The notes under the pieces are model-generated. The model was not told where the DNA came from. It saw only the letters and a program-made list of their open reading frames with translations, and did not search any database. The translations under genes were made by a program, and so were the position numbers. A DNA stretch of 64,000 nt from Marinobacter lutaoensis (GTDB taxonomy: Bacteria > Pseudomonadota > Gammaproteobacteria > Pseudomonadales > Oleiphilaceae): the NCBI RefSeq assembly GCF_001981305.1, contig NZ_MSCW01000006.1, positions 62,001-126,000 on the forward strand. The letters run 5' to 3'. Below, piece after piece: positions 1 through 9,861 of this stretch; the first letter of the stretch is position 1, and each line of letters starts with the position of its first letter.

Positions 1-1106
1 CGGCCGTCGCTGGCCAGCCGGTTGACGGTTTCCGCCGAACTGCGGATCTGGGTCGTCAGCCGGTTCATGCTGTCCACCGCCCGGTGAATCTGGCGGTCGG
101 CTTCTTCGGTTTGGGCGGTGGTTTCCTCCACCTGGGCGGCCACCGAGGCGGCGTGCTTGGCAACGTCCTGGGCGGTCGCCGACATTTCATTCATGGCGGC
201 GGCGACCTGGTCGATGCGCTGGTGGGCCTGGTCGGACAGCCGGGACACCTGGTCGGCGTTGCGGCGGATCAGGTCGCCGGTGCGGGCGAGCTGTTCGTTG
301 TTCCGGGTCATCAGGCTGCCGGTTTCGGACATGAATCGGTGCAGGGCACGGGCGGTGTCCGCCAGACGTCCGAGCTCGTCCTGGCGCTGGAGGGTGACCG
401 GTTGGGTCAGGTCGCCCTGGCCCAGGCGGTTCATCTGGGCGATCAGCTGTTGTGCGGGCCGGACCACGGAGCGCATCAGGACGATGACGCAGGCCAGGGT
501 GCCCAGCAGGATGGCGAGGAACATCAGCACGCCGTTGCGGGTGGCGTCGGCGGCTACGCGGTTGTTCAGGTGCTCGGCCCGGGCCATGCCGAGGTCGCGG
601 ATGCGTGCGGCAGCCTGTTCGATCAGCTGGGCGGGTTCGCGGTCGATGCCGGTCACTGCGGCGTCGCCGGCGGCGGGGCGGTAGCCGGCGTCCACGAACG
701 CCTGGAAGCCGCTCCGGTAAGCGTCGCCCATCTGCCGGTGGGCGCTTTGAAAACGGCTCATCAGCTGCCGCGCCTCGGGGTCGGTCAGCTGCGGAATCAG
801 GCGTTCCAGCCGGGCCTGGATCCGGCTTTCCTGTTCCTGGAACTGCCCCCAGTACTTCTGCCGCCGGCTGTCGTCGGCGCCCCGGAGCAGCACGTTCTTC
901 CATTCCTGCACCTGGGTCTTGAATGCCACCAGGATGTCCTGGGCTTCCAGGGCCAGGGGCATCTCGGCACCGGCCAGGCGGCTGTAGTCGTCGTTGGCGT
1001 CCAGGGCGTTTTTAAGACTGTAGCCCGCGGCAAGGGCAACCACGAGGTTGGTGGCGATTACGATGGTGAGCACCCGGTTCAGGATGCTGCGAAAATACCA
1101 GTTCAT
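1..1106 (-). CDS. Methyl-accepting chemotaxis protein, 3' end beyond window
   Basis: Inner-membrane chemoreceptor that would signal through CheW/CheA. Translating back from the ATG at 1106 gives an N-terminal membrane helix (about residues 7-28), a periplasmic region of about 160 residues rich in predicted helices (four-helix-bundle type sensor), a second membrane helix (about 191-212), then a HAMP region (RSVVRPAQQLIAQMNRLGQG and onward to about 265) and the start of the cytoplasmic coiled-coil signalling domain. The conserved hairpin tip lies beyond base 1, so the C-terminal half is not in the window. The ligand cannot be told from sequence. Ends and frame are continuous with no stop, so it is cut by the window, not broken. 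Confidence 0.9.
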   Translation of the reverse strand, partial: MNWYFRSILNRVLTIVIATNLVVALAAGYSLKNALDANDDYSRLAGAEMPLALEAQDILVAFKTQVQEWKNVLLRGADDSRRQKYWGQFQEQESRIQARLERLIPQLTDPEARQLMSRFQSAHRQMGDAYRSGFQAFVDAGYRPAAGDAAVTGIDREPAQLIEQAAARIRDLGMARAEHLNNRVAADATRNGVLMFLAILLGTLACVIVLMRSVVRPAQQLIAQMNRLGQGDLTQPVTLQRQDELGRLADTARALHRFMSETGSLMTRNNEQLARTGDLIRRNADQVSRLSDQAHQRIDQVAAAMNEMSATAQDVAKHAASVAAQVEETTAQTEEADRQIHRAVDSMNRLTTQIRSSAETVNRLASDG

Positions 1107-1179
1107 CCGGTGTGTCCTGTGATGGCGTGTAAACAGGGGGTATTATCCACAAATTCTGAAACGCGTCTGTTGGGGTTTT

Positions 1180-1950
1180 ATGACGTTGGGTGAGGCATTG
1201 GCGGGAGGCCACGGTGACAATCCGCTGGCGGAACTGTATCGGGACGAGGCGCTGCTGATCGTGCACAAGCCGGCCGGTCTGTTGGTGCACCGCAGCCCGA
1301 TCGACCGCCATGAGACGGAGTTCGCGCTGCAGTATGCGCGATCACTGAACGGGGGCCGGCGGGTGTACCCGGTCCACCGGCTGGACCGGCCCACGTCCGG
1401 TGTGTTGGTGTTCGCCCGGGATCCGGACACGGCCCGTGCTCTGGGGCAGGCGATGATGGCGGGGCGGGTGCGCAAGACCTACCTGGCCGTGGTGCGCGGC
1501 TGGCCAGCAGCATCGGGGGTGATCGACCATCCGCTGCGGGATGAACCGGAGGACCGGCGCCTGAAGGACCGGGCGCAGACGGTCCGGTCTGCGGTGACCC
1601 GGTTCCGGACCCTGGCGACCACTGAGATTCCGGTGGCCATCGAAACCTATCCCACCAGCCGCTACGCTGTGGTGGAACTGTTCCCGGAAACCGGTCGCAA
1701 ACACCAGCTGCGGCGCCACATGAAACACATCAGTCACCCCATCATCGGTGACGCCAATCATGGCCGTGGCCGGCACAATCGCTACTTCGCGCAGCGGTTT
1801 GGCGAGGGGCGGCTGATGCTGGCGGCCACCCGCATCGAGTTCGAGCATCCACGGGATGGCCAGTGGCTGTCGGTGTCGGCTCCGCTGGAGGCCAGCTTTC
1901 GGCGGGTTCTGGAGATTTTCCCCGGGTTTTCCTATCCGCCATCCCCGTGA
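1180..1950 (+). CDS. truC: tRNA pseudouridine(65) synthase, TruC-like (RluA family)
   Basis: Isomerises a uridine in tRNA to pseudouridine (position 65 in the E. coli enzyme). The 256-residue protein carries the RluA-family catalytic motif HRLDRPTSGVL with its invariant Asp near residue 66, the upstream KPAGLLVHRS segment and the ETGRKHQLRRHMKHISHPI segment, all arranged as in E. coli TruC (260 residues), and it lacks an N-terminal S4 domain as TruC does. TruC rather than RluA/RluC is chosen from the SPIDRHE/PTSRYAVVELFPETGRKHQLRR pattern. The start is the ATG at 1180. The last 19 bases overlap the 3' end of the convergent amidase gene. Confidence 0.85.
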   Translation: MTLGEALAGGHGDNPLAELYRDEALLIVHKPAGLLVHRSPIDRHETEFALQYARSLNGGRRVYPVHRLDRPTSGVLVFARDPDTARALGQAMMAGRVRKTYLAVVRGWPAASGVIDHPLRDEPEDRRLKDRAQTVRSAVTRFRTLATTEIPVAIETYPTSRYAVVELFPETGRKHQLRRHMKHISHPIIGDANHGRGRHNRYFAQRFGEGRLMLAATRIEFEHPRDGQWLSVSAPLEASFRRVLEIFPGFSYPPSP

Positions 1951-3431
1951 GCCGGTTCGGCCCGGCCGGGGCTCCGGTGCCCGGTCTCCCCGCCGGTGGC
2001 CCAGAGCGACGGCCAGGGGACGTCGGCTTCCAGGGCATAGGCCAGTTCCAGCAGTGTCCGCTCGCCGCCGTGTGGCGCCATGAACTGGATGGCAACGGGC
2101 AGCCGGTCGTCGGTCAGGCTGGCGGGCAGGGCGATCGCGGGGGCACCGGTGGCGTTGGCCAGGGGCGTGAAGCCCACGTAGCGGGTCAGTCGCTCGAACA
2201 GGGTGTCGAACGGAAGGGTGGGTGCCAGGTAACCGAGTGGGGGCGTGACATGACCCAGCACCGGGGTCAGGACCGCATCGAACCCAGCCATGGCCCGGGC
2301 GTAGGTTACCCGGGAGTGTCTCAGGCGCCAGAGGGCTGCGGGCAGTCGCCAGAAGTTTGCCCGGAAACGCCGGTCCAGGCCAAGGGTCAGGCCGTCGACC
2401 CGGTGCTTGTCGAAATCCGGGGCCAGCAGCGTGCGGCCCCGGGCCCGCACGCCGAAGGCCAGCATCGCCCAGTACAGCGCGAAGTCTTCCGGGAAAGACG
2501 ACGGGACGGGCACGGCCATGGGCTCCAGTCGGTGGCCCAGGCGCTCCAACTGGCGGGCGGTGCGCTCCACCGCTGCCCGGGTGACGTCGTCGGTGCGGTG
2601 GCCGTTGATGGAGTCAATGACCAAGCCTATCCGGAGCGTGCGGCGGGGAGGGCCGAGGACGGTACCGACCGGGGGCAGCGCCGGATTTCGGTAGCTTCGC
2701 TCTGCCTGGGCCAGGAACTGGGCGGTATCCCGGACGGTGCGGCTGACGATGCCATCGGCGATGATGGCGATGGGCAGGGCCGCGTTGGCCTCGTTATCCA
2801 CCAGTCGGCCCCGACTGGCTTTCAGACCCACCAGGCCACAGCAGGCGGCGGGGATGCGAATCGAACCGCCGCCGTCGTTGGCGTGGGCCACCGGCACCAC
2901 GCCGGCGGCCACCAGTGCCGCCGAGCCTCCGGACGAGGCGCCGGTGGAATAGTCCAGGTGCCAGGGGTTGCGGGTCGGCGGCGCATGGGCCGGTTCGGTG
3001 GTGGCATTGAAACCGAATTCCGGCAGGCTGCTCTTGCCCAGGCACAGAAAGCCCTGAGCCAGCATCTGTCGCACGAACGGGCTGCTGTCGCGGGCCGGAT
3101 GGGGGGGCACGGCGGCGGAACCGTGCCGGGTCGGCAGCCCGGCGAGGTCCAGGTTGTCCTTGATGTAGGTGGGCACGCCCAGAAAAAAGGGGGCGTCGGC
3201 CGGCGGCGGGCGTTGGTCGAGTCGCGTCGCGGTGGCCAGCGCCTGTTTGTGGTTCCGGGCGACGATGGCGTGCAGGTTCGGGTCGACCCGCTCGGCCCGG
3301 GCGATGGCGGCCTCGGTCACTTCCCGCACCGACACTTGGCGCCGGCGGAGTCGCTCGGCCAGGGCGGTGGCGTCATCGAGGCCGAGGGCGTCGTCGGTAA
3401 AGGCGGATACGGTCTTGGATGGGGCCGGCAT
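1932..3431 (-). CDS. Amidase signature family protein
   Basis: Amidase-signature hydrolase of 499 residues, the normal family size. The Ser-cisSer-Lys triad is visible: Lys in IKDNLDLAG, the cis-Ser in the STGASSGGSAALVAAG loop, and the nucleophile Ser in GGGSIRIPA. It resembles GatA and fatty-acid/aryl amidases, but it sits alone without gatB or gatC, so it is unlikely to be the tRNA amidotransferase subunit. The substrate is not predictable; hydrolysis of a small or acyl amide is inferred. No signal peptide is seen, so it is probably cytoplasmic. It converges on truC with a 19-base overlap. Confidence 0.82.
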   Translation of the reverse strand: MPAPSKTVSAFTDDALGLDDATALAERLRRRQVSVREVTEAAIARAERVDPNLHAIVARNHKQALATATRLDQRPPPADAPFFLGVPTYIKDNLDLAGLPTRHGSAAVPPHPARDSSPFVRQMLAQGFLCLGKSSLPEFGFNATTEPAHAPPTRNPWHLDYSTGASSGGSAALVAAGVVPVAHANDGGGSIRIPAACCGLVGLKASRGRLVDNEANAALPIAIIADGIVSRTVRDTAQFLAQAERSYRNPALPPVGTVLGPPRRTLRIGLVIDSINGHRTDDVTRAAVERTARQLERLGHRLEPMAVPVPSSFPEDFALYWAMLAFGVRARGRTLLAPDFDKHRVDGLTLGLDRRFRANFWRLPAALWRLRHSRVTYARAMAGFDAVLTPVLGHVTPPLGYLAPTLPFDTLFERLTRYVGFTPLANATGAPAIALPASLTDDRLPVAIQFMAPHGGERTLLELAYALEADVPWPSLWATGGETGHRSPGRAEPAHGDGG

Positions 3432-3515
3432 GTGAAACGCTCCCTGTGGCTGTGCGCTCCACTTTACCCCGGCCCCGGCGCCAGGCTCATGTCATTTCGG
3501 GTAGATGAGCCGGGC

Positions 3516-4295
3516 CTAGGAGGCCTTCCGGCGCGCGTCCTTGATCACGTCGTAGGCGTGGCTGATTTCCCGGGTGCGCTCCTCGGCCAGTTCCCGCATG
3601 CTTTCCGGCAGCCCCTTGCCGGCCAGTTTGTCCGGGTGGTTCTCGCTCCTCAGTTTCCGGTAGGCGCGCTTAACCTCGGCATCGCTGGCGGACGGGCGAA
3701 CGCCCAGCACTTTGTAGGCATCCTCCAGTTGCTGCGAGTGGGAACGGCCGCCGCTGCCGGACTGACCGGCGTAGGCGCCCCTCAGCATGGCCTCGAGCTG
3801 GTCCACCTGGCTTTCCGGCAAACCCAGGCGTCGGGCAATGCGCACCAGCATCTCATGCTCCTGGGGGTGGACCACACCATCGGCCGCCACCGCCGATACC
3901 TGCACCTGCAGGAACATCTGCAGCAGCGCCGGCTGGCCGCCGCAGGCCCGCAGGAAGCGATCCAGCTCCGCGTCCAGGTCGAAGCCCGGGGATTTACCCC
4001 GGTTGAATGCCTGCTTGGCCGCTTCCCGCTGCGTGCCGTCGAGACGGAATCGCACGAACATGGCCTCGGCCATCTGGATTTCGTCCCGGGTGATCACACC
4101 ATCGGCCTTGCACAGGGCGCCCATGACGGAAAACACCGACTCCAGGAAATGGTTTTGCAGGTCCCGAATCTTGCCGACCAGCCGGGACTTGGCCTGGTGC
4201 AGGAAGAAGGCACCGAGGGCGGCGCCGACCAGGAAACCGGGGAAACGACCAAAGGCGTAACCAATCAGGCCGCCGAGGAACATGGCTAATAGCAT
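3516..4295 (-). CDS. djlA: Co-chaperone DjlA (membrane-anchored DnaJ-like protein)
   Basis: Type III J-protein that stimulates DnaK at the inner membrane. The 259-residue sequence has a glycine-rich single N-terminal membrane helix (about residues 5-30), a central TerB-like helical domain (about 45-165, with two KADGVITRDE / AADGVVHPQE acidic loops), a short Gly/Ser linker, and a C-terminal J domain (about 190-259) with the obligatory HPD tripeptide in ENHPDKLAGKG. Domain order and size match E. coli DjlA. It lies 44 bases downstream of the MgtC/DUF4010 gene on the same strand and may be cotranscribed with it. Confidence 0.92.
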   Translation of the reverse strand: MLLAMFLGGLIGYAFGRFPGFLVGAALGAFFLHQAKSRLVGKIRDLQNHFLESVFSVMGALCKADGVITRDEIQMAEAMFVRFRLDGTQREAAKQAFNRGKSPGFDLDAELDRFLRACGGQPALLQMFLQVQVSAVAADGVVHPQEHEMLVRIARRLGLPESQVDQLEAMLRGAYAGQSGSGGRSHSQQLEDAYKVLGVRPSASDAEVKRAYRKLRSENHPDKLAGKGLPESMRELAEERTREISHAYDVIKDARRKAS

Positions 4296-4339
4296 CAGGA
4301 TGTCCTTGCTCTAAAACACAACTGCCAACTATACGTGGT

Positions 4340-5626
4340 TCATGCCGCCTGGAACCAGGCCACCGCCAGCCCCGCCGAGAGTGACACCAGCATCGGCCCG
4401 GCCACCATCAGACCGGTTCGGCGATTGCCGACTCCCCAGGCCAGCGCCGTTTTCACCAGGTTGTTGACGGTGGCGGCGATAACGATCCCGATCACCGCCG
4501 TTTCCATAGCCAGGGACTCGGTGGACATACGGGTCAGGGACAGGGTGATGGCGTCCACATCGGCCATGCCGGAGCTGGCCGCCAGTACGTAGATGCCGGT
4601 GTCTCCCAGCCCGCGCTCCAGCCATTCGCCGAGTACCAGTATGGCGGTCAGCAACAGGCCGAACATCAGTGCCGAGGTGAGTTCCAGCGGGTTCTGGCTG
4701 AGCCGGGGCTGGGACACCTGGAGCTCTCCGGCGTGCCGGCGCCAGATGACGATCGCCGGTCCGTACAGCAGCACCGTCATCACCGCCACCGGCCAGGCCA
4801 GCTGTGGCAGCAGCTCCCGGTTGATGATGAAGCAGAACACCAGAATGCGGGGAAACATGGTGCCGCAGGCCAACAGGATTCCGGCCGCGAACTGTGGGCT
4901 CAGTTCCGGCACCCGGGCCGATTGCCGGGCAAAGTGCAGAGTCAGCGCGGTGGAAGAGCTCAAGCCGGCGAACAGGCTGGTGAACAGGATGCCCTTGCGC
5001 GCGCCCGCCACCCGGATGGCGAAATAGCCGATGAATGACACCGAGGCGATCAGCACCACCATCCACCAGATTTCCCGGGGGTTGAGTACGCCGCCGGGCC
5101 CCAGCCGCGCGTCCGGCAACAGCGGCAGCATCACCACTGAAATCAGCAGCAGCTTGAGCGCGGCGTCCAGCTCGTGGGCCTTGAGCTTGCGGACCCAGCC
5201 GTGGATCTCCGGTTTGTTGTCCAGCACGATGGCGGTCACCACTGCGGCGGCGGTGGCCATCACTACGTCCACCGCCACCGCAATGGCACCGAAACAGAAG
5301 GTCAGTACCATGCCGACGGTGCTGGTGATGCTGAAGTTGCGGATGTGCTCCAGACGCTCGCTGTAGGCGACGATGCCCATGGCCACCACCCCGAGCAGCA
5401 GCACCGGAAACGCCCAGGGTGTGACCTCCCGCGCCAGGACCGCCGAGATCCCGCCCAGCAAGCCGATCAGGGCGAAGGTGCGGATGCCGGCGATGCGCTC
5501 GCCGGATTTCTGGTCGCGGGTGTCCCAGCCCCGTTCCAGACCGACGATGGCACCGAGCAGCAGGGCCACGGCCAGGTTCAGGGTGTCGCGGTTGGTGGCG
5601 AGGAATTGGCTGGCGACGTCGTCCAT
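4340..5626 (-). CDS. MgtC/SapB and DUF4010 domain membrane protein
   Basis: Polytopic inner-membrane protein of 428 residues. The N-terminal part (about 1-140) is MgtC/SapB-like: LLLGAIVGLERGWDTRD followed by GIRTFALIGLLGG. The C-terminal part (about 180-428) is a DUF4010 domain with about six hydrophobic helices and a GMADVDAITLSLTRM loop. Proteins of this two-part architecture are widespread; MgtC itself is linked to Mg2+ homeostasis and virulence, but the function of the long form is not established. Upstream it faces the SulP gene across a 289-base divergent region (5627-5915) in which I recognise no specific site. Confidence 0.85.
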   Translation of the reverse strand: MDDVASQFLATNRDTLNLAVALLLGAIVGLERGWDTRDQKSGERIAGIRTFALIGLLGGISAVLAREVTPWAFPVLLLGVVAMGIVAYSERLEHIRNFSITSTVGMVLTFCFGAIAVAVDVVMATAAAVVTAIVLDNKPEIHGWVRKLKAHELDAALKLLLISVVMLPLLPDARLGPGGVLNPREIWWMVVLIASVSFIGYFAIRVAGARKGILFTSLFAGLSSSTALTLHFARQSARVPELSPQFAAGILLACGTMFPRILVFCFIINRELLPQLAWPVAVMTVLLYGPAIVIWRRHAGELQVSQPRLSQNPLELTSALMFGLLLTAILVLGEWLERGLGDTGIYVLAASSGMADVDAITLSLTRMSTESLAMETAVIGIVIAATVNNLVKTALAWGVGNRRTGLMVAGPMLVSLSAGLAVAWFQAA

Positions 5627-5915
5627 GGTGGGCGCGGGCTCCGGTTCACCGGGTGGGGTCGGGGTGGGGCGGGTGGCATCCGCCTCCGTTCAGCACGGAG
5701 TGTTACCGAAATGACGATGGTTTGCCAGCCTGGCGGGCGCGCCTTACGTTTGCCGGCGCCTTCTGGTAAGCTTCGCGCCCCTCGACCGGCGGCCCCTGGC
5801 GTTGTCATCGGCCCGTCCGTCGAGTTCCCCGAAGGCTCCCCACCGGCTGCCGGCGCCCGGGCGCGGCCATGCGGTCCGGTTGCTTGTTGTCGCTAGAAAA
5901 CGGATCCCCCAAGCT

Positions 5916-7403
5916 ATGGTGAACACCCTCAAGACTCAGTGGTTTTCCAACATCCGTGGCGATGTCCTAGCCGGCATTGTCGTGGCCCTGGCCCTGATAC
6001 CGGAGGCCATCGCCTTTTCCATCATTGCCGGGGTTGACCCCAAGGTGGGGCTGTACGCCTCGTTCTGTATCGCCGTGGTGATTGCCTTCGCCGGCGGCCG
6101 GCCGGGTATGATTTCCGCCGCCACCGGGGCGATGGCGCTGCTGATGGTGACGCTGGTCCGGGAGCATGGATTGCAGTACCTGCTGGCGGCCACCCTGCTG
6201 ACCGGGGTTTTCCAGATCCTGGCCGGATACCTCAGGCTGGGCGGGCTGATGCGGTTTGTTTCGCGTTCGGTTGTCACCGGGTTCGTCAACGCGCTGGCGA
6301 TCCTGATTTTCATGGCCCAGCTGCCGGAGCTCACCCATGTGACCTGGCACGTCTACGCCATGACGGCGGCCGGTCTGGGCATCATTTACCTATTCCCGAA
6401 AGTGCCGGTGGCGGGTCGACTGGTGCCGTCGCCTTTGGTCTGCATCGTGTCGCTGACCGCCGTCAGCATGGCCCTGGGCCTGGACATCCGGACGGTCGGG
6501 GATATGGGCGAGCTGCCCGACACCCTGCCGGTATTCCTCTGGCCGGACGTGCCCATGAACCTGGACACCCTGTGGATCATCCTGCCCTATTCCCTTGGCC
6601 TGGCGGTGGTCGGGCTGCTGGAAACCATGATGACCGCCACCATTGTCGACGACCTGACCGATACCCACTCCGATCGCAACCGGGAGTGCAAGGGGCAGGG
6701 CCTGGCCAACATCGCCGCCGGTCTGCTCGGTGGCATGGCCGGCTGCGCCATGATTGGCCAGTCCATCATCAACGTGAAGTCCGGTGGCCGTACCCGGCTG
6801 TCCACGCTGACCGCCGGTGTGGTGCTGCTGATCATGGTGCTGGTGCTCGACGACATCCTGGTGCAGATTCCCATGGCGGCACTGGTGGCGGTGATGATCA
6901 TGGTGTCCATCGGCACCTTCAGCTGGGGTTCGATCCGTGACCTGAAGCGCCATCCGCTCTCCACCAACGTGGTCATGGTGGTGACCGTGGCGGTGGTGGT
7001 GGCCACCCATAACCTGGCGTTCGGGGTTCTGGCGGGCGTGCTGCTGGCTTCGCTATTCTTTGCCAACAAGGTGGGGCATTACCTGGTGATTGCTCCGGAG
7101 TGGGACGAGGCAAGCCAGACCCGCACCTACCGGGTGGTGGGTCAGGTGTTCTTTGCCTCCACAGAGAAATTCCTGGCCGCCTTCGATTTCCGGGAGGCGG
7201 CGGAGCGGGTGGTCATCGACCTGAGCCGTGCCCATTTCTGGGATATTTCCGCGGTGGCGGCGCTGGACAAGGTGGTGATCAAGTTCCGCCGGGAAGGCGC
7301 GGACGTGGACGTGGTCGGGCTCAACCAAGCCAGCGCCACCATCGTCGACCGCTTCGGCGTGCATGACAAACCCGGAGCCGTCGAACAGCTGATGGGGCAC
7401 TGA
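5916..7403 (+). CDS. SulP-family (SLC26) anion transporter with STAS domain
   Basis: Inner-membrane anion permease of 495 residues. The N-terminal signature [24 protein letters not shown] is characteristic of SulP transporters; the membrane part (about residues 15-400) is followed by a cytoplasmic STAS domain (about 420-495, [23 protein letters not shown]). Candidate substrates are sulfate, bicarbonate or dicarboxylates, and sequence alone does not decide. The frame is open upstream to 5802, but I place the start at the ATG at 5916 because the added residues look non-membrane and unrelated to the family. The UspA gene follows 74 bases later, a pairing common in this family. Confidence 0.88.
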   Translation: MVNTLKTQWFSNIRGDVLAGIVVALALIPEAIAFSIIAGVDPKVGLYASFCIAVVIAFAGGRPGMISAATGAMALLMVTLVREHGLQYLLAATLLTGVFQILAGYLRLGGLMRFVSRSVVTGFVNALAILIFMAQLPELTHVTWHVYAMTAAGLGIIYLFPKVPVAGRLVPSPLVCIVSLTAVSMALGLDIRTVGDMGELPDTLPVFLWPDVPMNLDTLWIILPYSLGLAVVGLLETMMTATIVDDLTDTHSDRNRECKGQGLANIAAGLLGGMAGCAMIGQSIINVKSGGRTRLSTLTAGVVLLIMVLVLDDILVQIPMAALVAVMIMVSIGTFSWGSIRDLKRHPLSTNVVMVVTVAVVVATHNLAFGVLAGVLLASLFFANKVGHYLVIAPEWDEASQTRTYRVVGQVFFASTEKFLAAFDFREAAERVVIDLSRAHFWDISAVAALDKVVIKFRREGADVDVVGLNQASATIVDRFGVHDKPGAVEQLMGH

Positions 7404-7477
7404 GCCGGGGATTTCCGGGCGCAATGTGCCCGTGGTTGCCATACTGGCAGAAACGGACAAATGTGAGGCTAGGTAGT

Positions 7478-8329
7478 ATGTTGCAGGTTGTGGCGTGTGT
7501 CGACGGTTCGCGGGCGGCGCCGGCGGTGTGTGATTACGCGGCTTGGGCGAGCCGGCATGTGGGGGCGCCCCTGCTGCTGTTGCACGTTCTGGACGAGGCC
7601 CGGTATCCGGTGGAGCCGGACCTGGCTGGCAGCATTGGCCTGGGCAGTCGCGAGCAGCTGCTGCATGAGCTGGCCGAGCTGGACCGCCGCCGTGCCAAGC
7701 TGGCCCTGGAACACGGCCACCATCTGCTGGAAGAAGCCGAACGCCGGGTACGTGCCGCCGGGGTGGAGGCGGTGACCCGTCGCCAGCGCCATGACTCCCT
7801 GCCGGAATCACTGCTGGCCCTGGAGGATCAGGCCCGGCTCCTGGTCATGGGGTTGCACGGTGAAAGCAGCTCCGGGGCCGACAGCCACGTCGGCAGCCAG
7901 CTGGAAACGGTGATCCGCAGCGTACACCGGCCGATCCTGCTGGTGCCTGACGAGTACACGCCGCCGCGCAGCGCCATGTTCGCCTTCGACGGCAGTGCCA
8001 CCGGCTTCCGTGCCGTCGAGCTGCTGGCCGCCAGCCCCCTGCTGAAGGGGCTGCCGCTGCATCTGGTCATGGTGGGGCCGGATACCGGCGATCGCCGGGA
8101 GCAGCTGCAACAGGCCCGGACGCGGCTGTCCGACTGGCAGGCGGAATTGACCCTGGCCATCCGCCCCGGCGATGTCGAGCCGACCCTGCATGCCTATCAG
8201 GAGGAACACGACATCGATCTGCTGGTGATGGGCGCCTACGGTCACTCGCGCCTGCGTCAGTTCCTTCTGGGCAGCACCACGACCACCATGCTGCAGACCG
8301 CTACCCGTCCTCTCGTGATCCTGCGCTGA
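7478..8329 (+). CDS. Tandem universal stress protein (UspA family)
   Basis: Cytoplasmic stress protein of 283 residues with two Usp domains (about 1-147 and 163-283). The second domain ends in the ATP-binding type motif LVMGAYGHSRLRQFLLGSTT; the first has LLVMGLHGESSSGADSHVGS in the matching place and is less canonical. The start is the ATG at 7478, giving the usual LQVVACVDGS first strand; an upstream in-frame codon at 7424 would add 18 unrelated residues. Its position behind the SulP transporter suggests regulation of, or partnership with, that transporter (inference). Confidence 0.87.
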   Translation: MLQVVACVDGSRAAPAVCDYAAWASRHVGAPLLLLHVLDEARYPVEPDLAGSIGLGSREQLLHELAELDRRRAKLALEHGHHLLEEAERRVRAAGVEAVTRRQRHDSLPESLLALEDQARLLVMGLHGESSSGADSHVGSQLETVIRSVHRPILLVPDEYTPPRSAMFAFDGSATGFRAVELLAASPLLKGLPLHLVMVGPDTGDRREQLQQARTRLSDWQAELTLAIRPGDVEPTLHAYQEEHDIDLLVMGAYGHSRLRQFLLGSTTTTMLQTATRPLVILR

Positions 8330-8413
8330 GCCTGCCTGCTAACCCTGGCCGGGCGTCCATGTCCGGCTATGGCTCCGATTAAGAAAAACAACCGCGCCTC
8401 CGCCGATTTTTCA

Positions 8414-8431
8414 CTATCTTTTAAAAGATAG
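8414..8431. promoter_or_regulatory. Perfect 18-bp palindrome upstream of cfa
   Basis: The sequence CTATCTTTTAAAAGATAG is a perfect palindrome centred about 70 bases before the cfa start, inside the 162-base gap after the usp gene. It could be a regulator operator or a very short AT-rich hairpin. No regulator gene is adjacent. Confidence 0.45.
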
Positions 8432-8491
8432 GTTGACCGTGATTCATCGTAGCGATGTGTCCGTACGCAAACCGGAAGGGAGGAAGCTGTT

Positions 8492-9655
8492 TTGTCCCGA
8501 GTCATGTCTGGCCAGCCCGGCACCCAGGTGTCCGAGGCGCGGTTGTCTTCGTCTGAGCGTTACCTGGCGGAATTGCTGAGCGAGGCGGGTATCACCCTGG
8601 GGGGAGACCGGCCGTGGGATGTGCGGCTGTTACGGCCCGGTGTGGCGGACCGGGTGTTCGCCCAGGGCAACCTCGGCCTCGGCGAAAGTTACATGGACGG
8701 TGACTGGACGTGCGACCGGCTGGATGAATTCTTTCACCGGCTGCTGCGCGCCGGTCTCCAGCACCGGGTGTCGCCTGCCCGGGTCGCGTTTCATGTCCTC
8801 AAAGCGCGGCTGCTGAACCGGCAGAACCGGCGCCGGGCCTGGCAGGTGGGTGAACAGCACTACGACCTGGGCAACGCGTTCTACCAGGCGATGCTGGACC
8901 CGCGCATGACCTACACCTGCGGCTACTGGCGCGAGGCCGAAACCCTGGCCCAGGCCCAGGAGGCAAAGCTGGACCTGATCTGCCGCAAGCTGGGCCTTGA
9001 GCCTGGCATGCGGGTGTTGGACATCGGCTGTGGCTGGGGCAGCTTCATGGGCTATGCCGCCGAGCGCTACGGCGTCGAGTGTGTGGGGGTCACCATTTCC
9101 CGGGAGCAGGCGGCCTGGGCTGAACAACGGTACGCCGGTCTGCCACTGGAGTTTCGCCTACAGGACTATCGGGAAGTCGAAGGCGAGTTCGACCGGATCG
9201 TGAGCGTGGGCATGTTCGAGCACGTCGGTCGCAAGAACTACCGCACCTACATGGAGGTGGCGCACCGTTGCCTCAAGGACGGCGGCCTGTTCCTGCTGCA
9301 CACCATCGGCAGCAACGACCCCTCGCCGGGCTCCGATCCCTGGATCGACAGGTACATCTTCCCCAACGGCGAACTGCCGACCCTGGCCCAGATCAGCCGT
9401 GCCGCCGAGCGCCTGTTCATTGTCGAGGACCTTCACAACTTCGGCGCGGACTACGACCGCACCCTGATGGCGTGGCACGCCAACTTCCAGGCCGCCTGGC
9501 CCCGTTTCCGGGAGCAGCTGGGCGAGCGTTTCCACCGGATGTGGGAATACTATCTCCTATCCTGCGCCGGTGCCTTCCGCGCCCGCGACCTGCAGCTCTG
9601 GCAGTGGGTCCTGGCCAAGGGCGGCGTACCGGGCGGCTATCGTCGCGAGTCGTGA
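8492..9655 (+). CDS. cfa: Cyclopropane-fatty-acyl-phospholipid synthase
   Basis: Transfers a methylene group from S-adenosylmethionine to cis-unsaturated acyl chains of membrane phospholipids. The 387-residue protein has the family N-terminal lipid-binding part (FAQGNLGLGESYMDGDW), the HYDLGN..YQAMLDPRMTYTCGY segment, the SAM-binding motif VLDIGCGWGS at about residues 175-184 and the VSVGMFEHVGRKNY active-site region, with the conserved C-terminal FRARDLQLWQWV. I use the TTG at 8492 because a strong ribosome site (GGAAGGGAGG) ends 8 bases before it; an ATG at 8504 is the alternative. A terminator follows at 9686. Confidence 0.94.
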   Translation: MSRVMSGQPGTQVSEARLSSSERYLAELLSEAGITLGGDRPWDVRLLRPGVADRVFAQGNLGLGESYMDGDWTCDRLDEFFHRLLRAGLQHRVSPARVAFHVLKARLLNRQNRRRAWQVGEQHYDLGNAFYQAMLDPRMTYTCGYWREAETLAQAQEAKLDLICRKLGLEPGMRVLDIGCGWGSFMGYAAERYGVECVGVTISREQAAWAEQRYAGLPLEFRLQDYREVEGEFDRIVSVGMFEHVGRKNYRTYMEVAHRCLKDGGLFLLHTIGSNDPSPGSDPWIDRYIFPNGELPTLAQISRAAERLFIVEDLHNFGADYDRTLMAWHANFQAAWPRFREQLGERFHRMWEYYLLSCAGAFRARDLQLWQWVLAKGGVPGGYRRES

Positions 9656-9685
9656 GCCGGCCTCAAGGCGGGGCGGGCGTTCACC

Positions 9686-9720
9686 ATGGCGGCTGGGTCG
9701 GCCGCCATTTTGTTAGTTTT
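9686..9720 (+). terminator. Rho-independent terminator after cfa
   Basis: An 8-bp stem (ATGGCGGC at 9686-9693 with GCCGCCAT at 9701-9708, 7-base loop) is followed by a T-rich run containing TTTTGTTAGTTTTT. It separates cfa from the peptide transport operon. Confidence 0.8.
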
Positions 9721-9861
9721 TGAAATTATTTGTTTTTTTCTGGTTGGTATCGAAAATCAGAATAGGGGGTATGTCGTATTTCAATTGCGTGAAACTTCGG
9801 CGCCTTCCTACACTGCGGTTCGTTATTCATGATCAAACGGGATCATTGAGGACAACCAAGG

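Noticed and set aside
1932..3431. Calling the amidase GatA
   Set aside because: No gatB or gatC neighbours, and the sequence around the active site is not specifically GatA-like.
1863..4289. Open frame of 808 codons on the plus strand
   Set aside because: It is antisense to the amidase and djlA genes, is rich in Gly, Gln and His as expected from complementing high-GC coding DNA, and matches no family.
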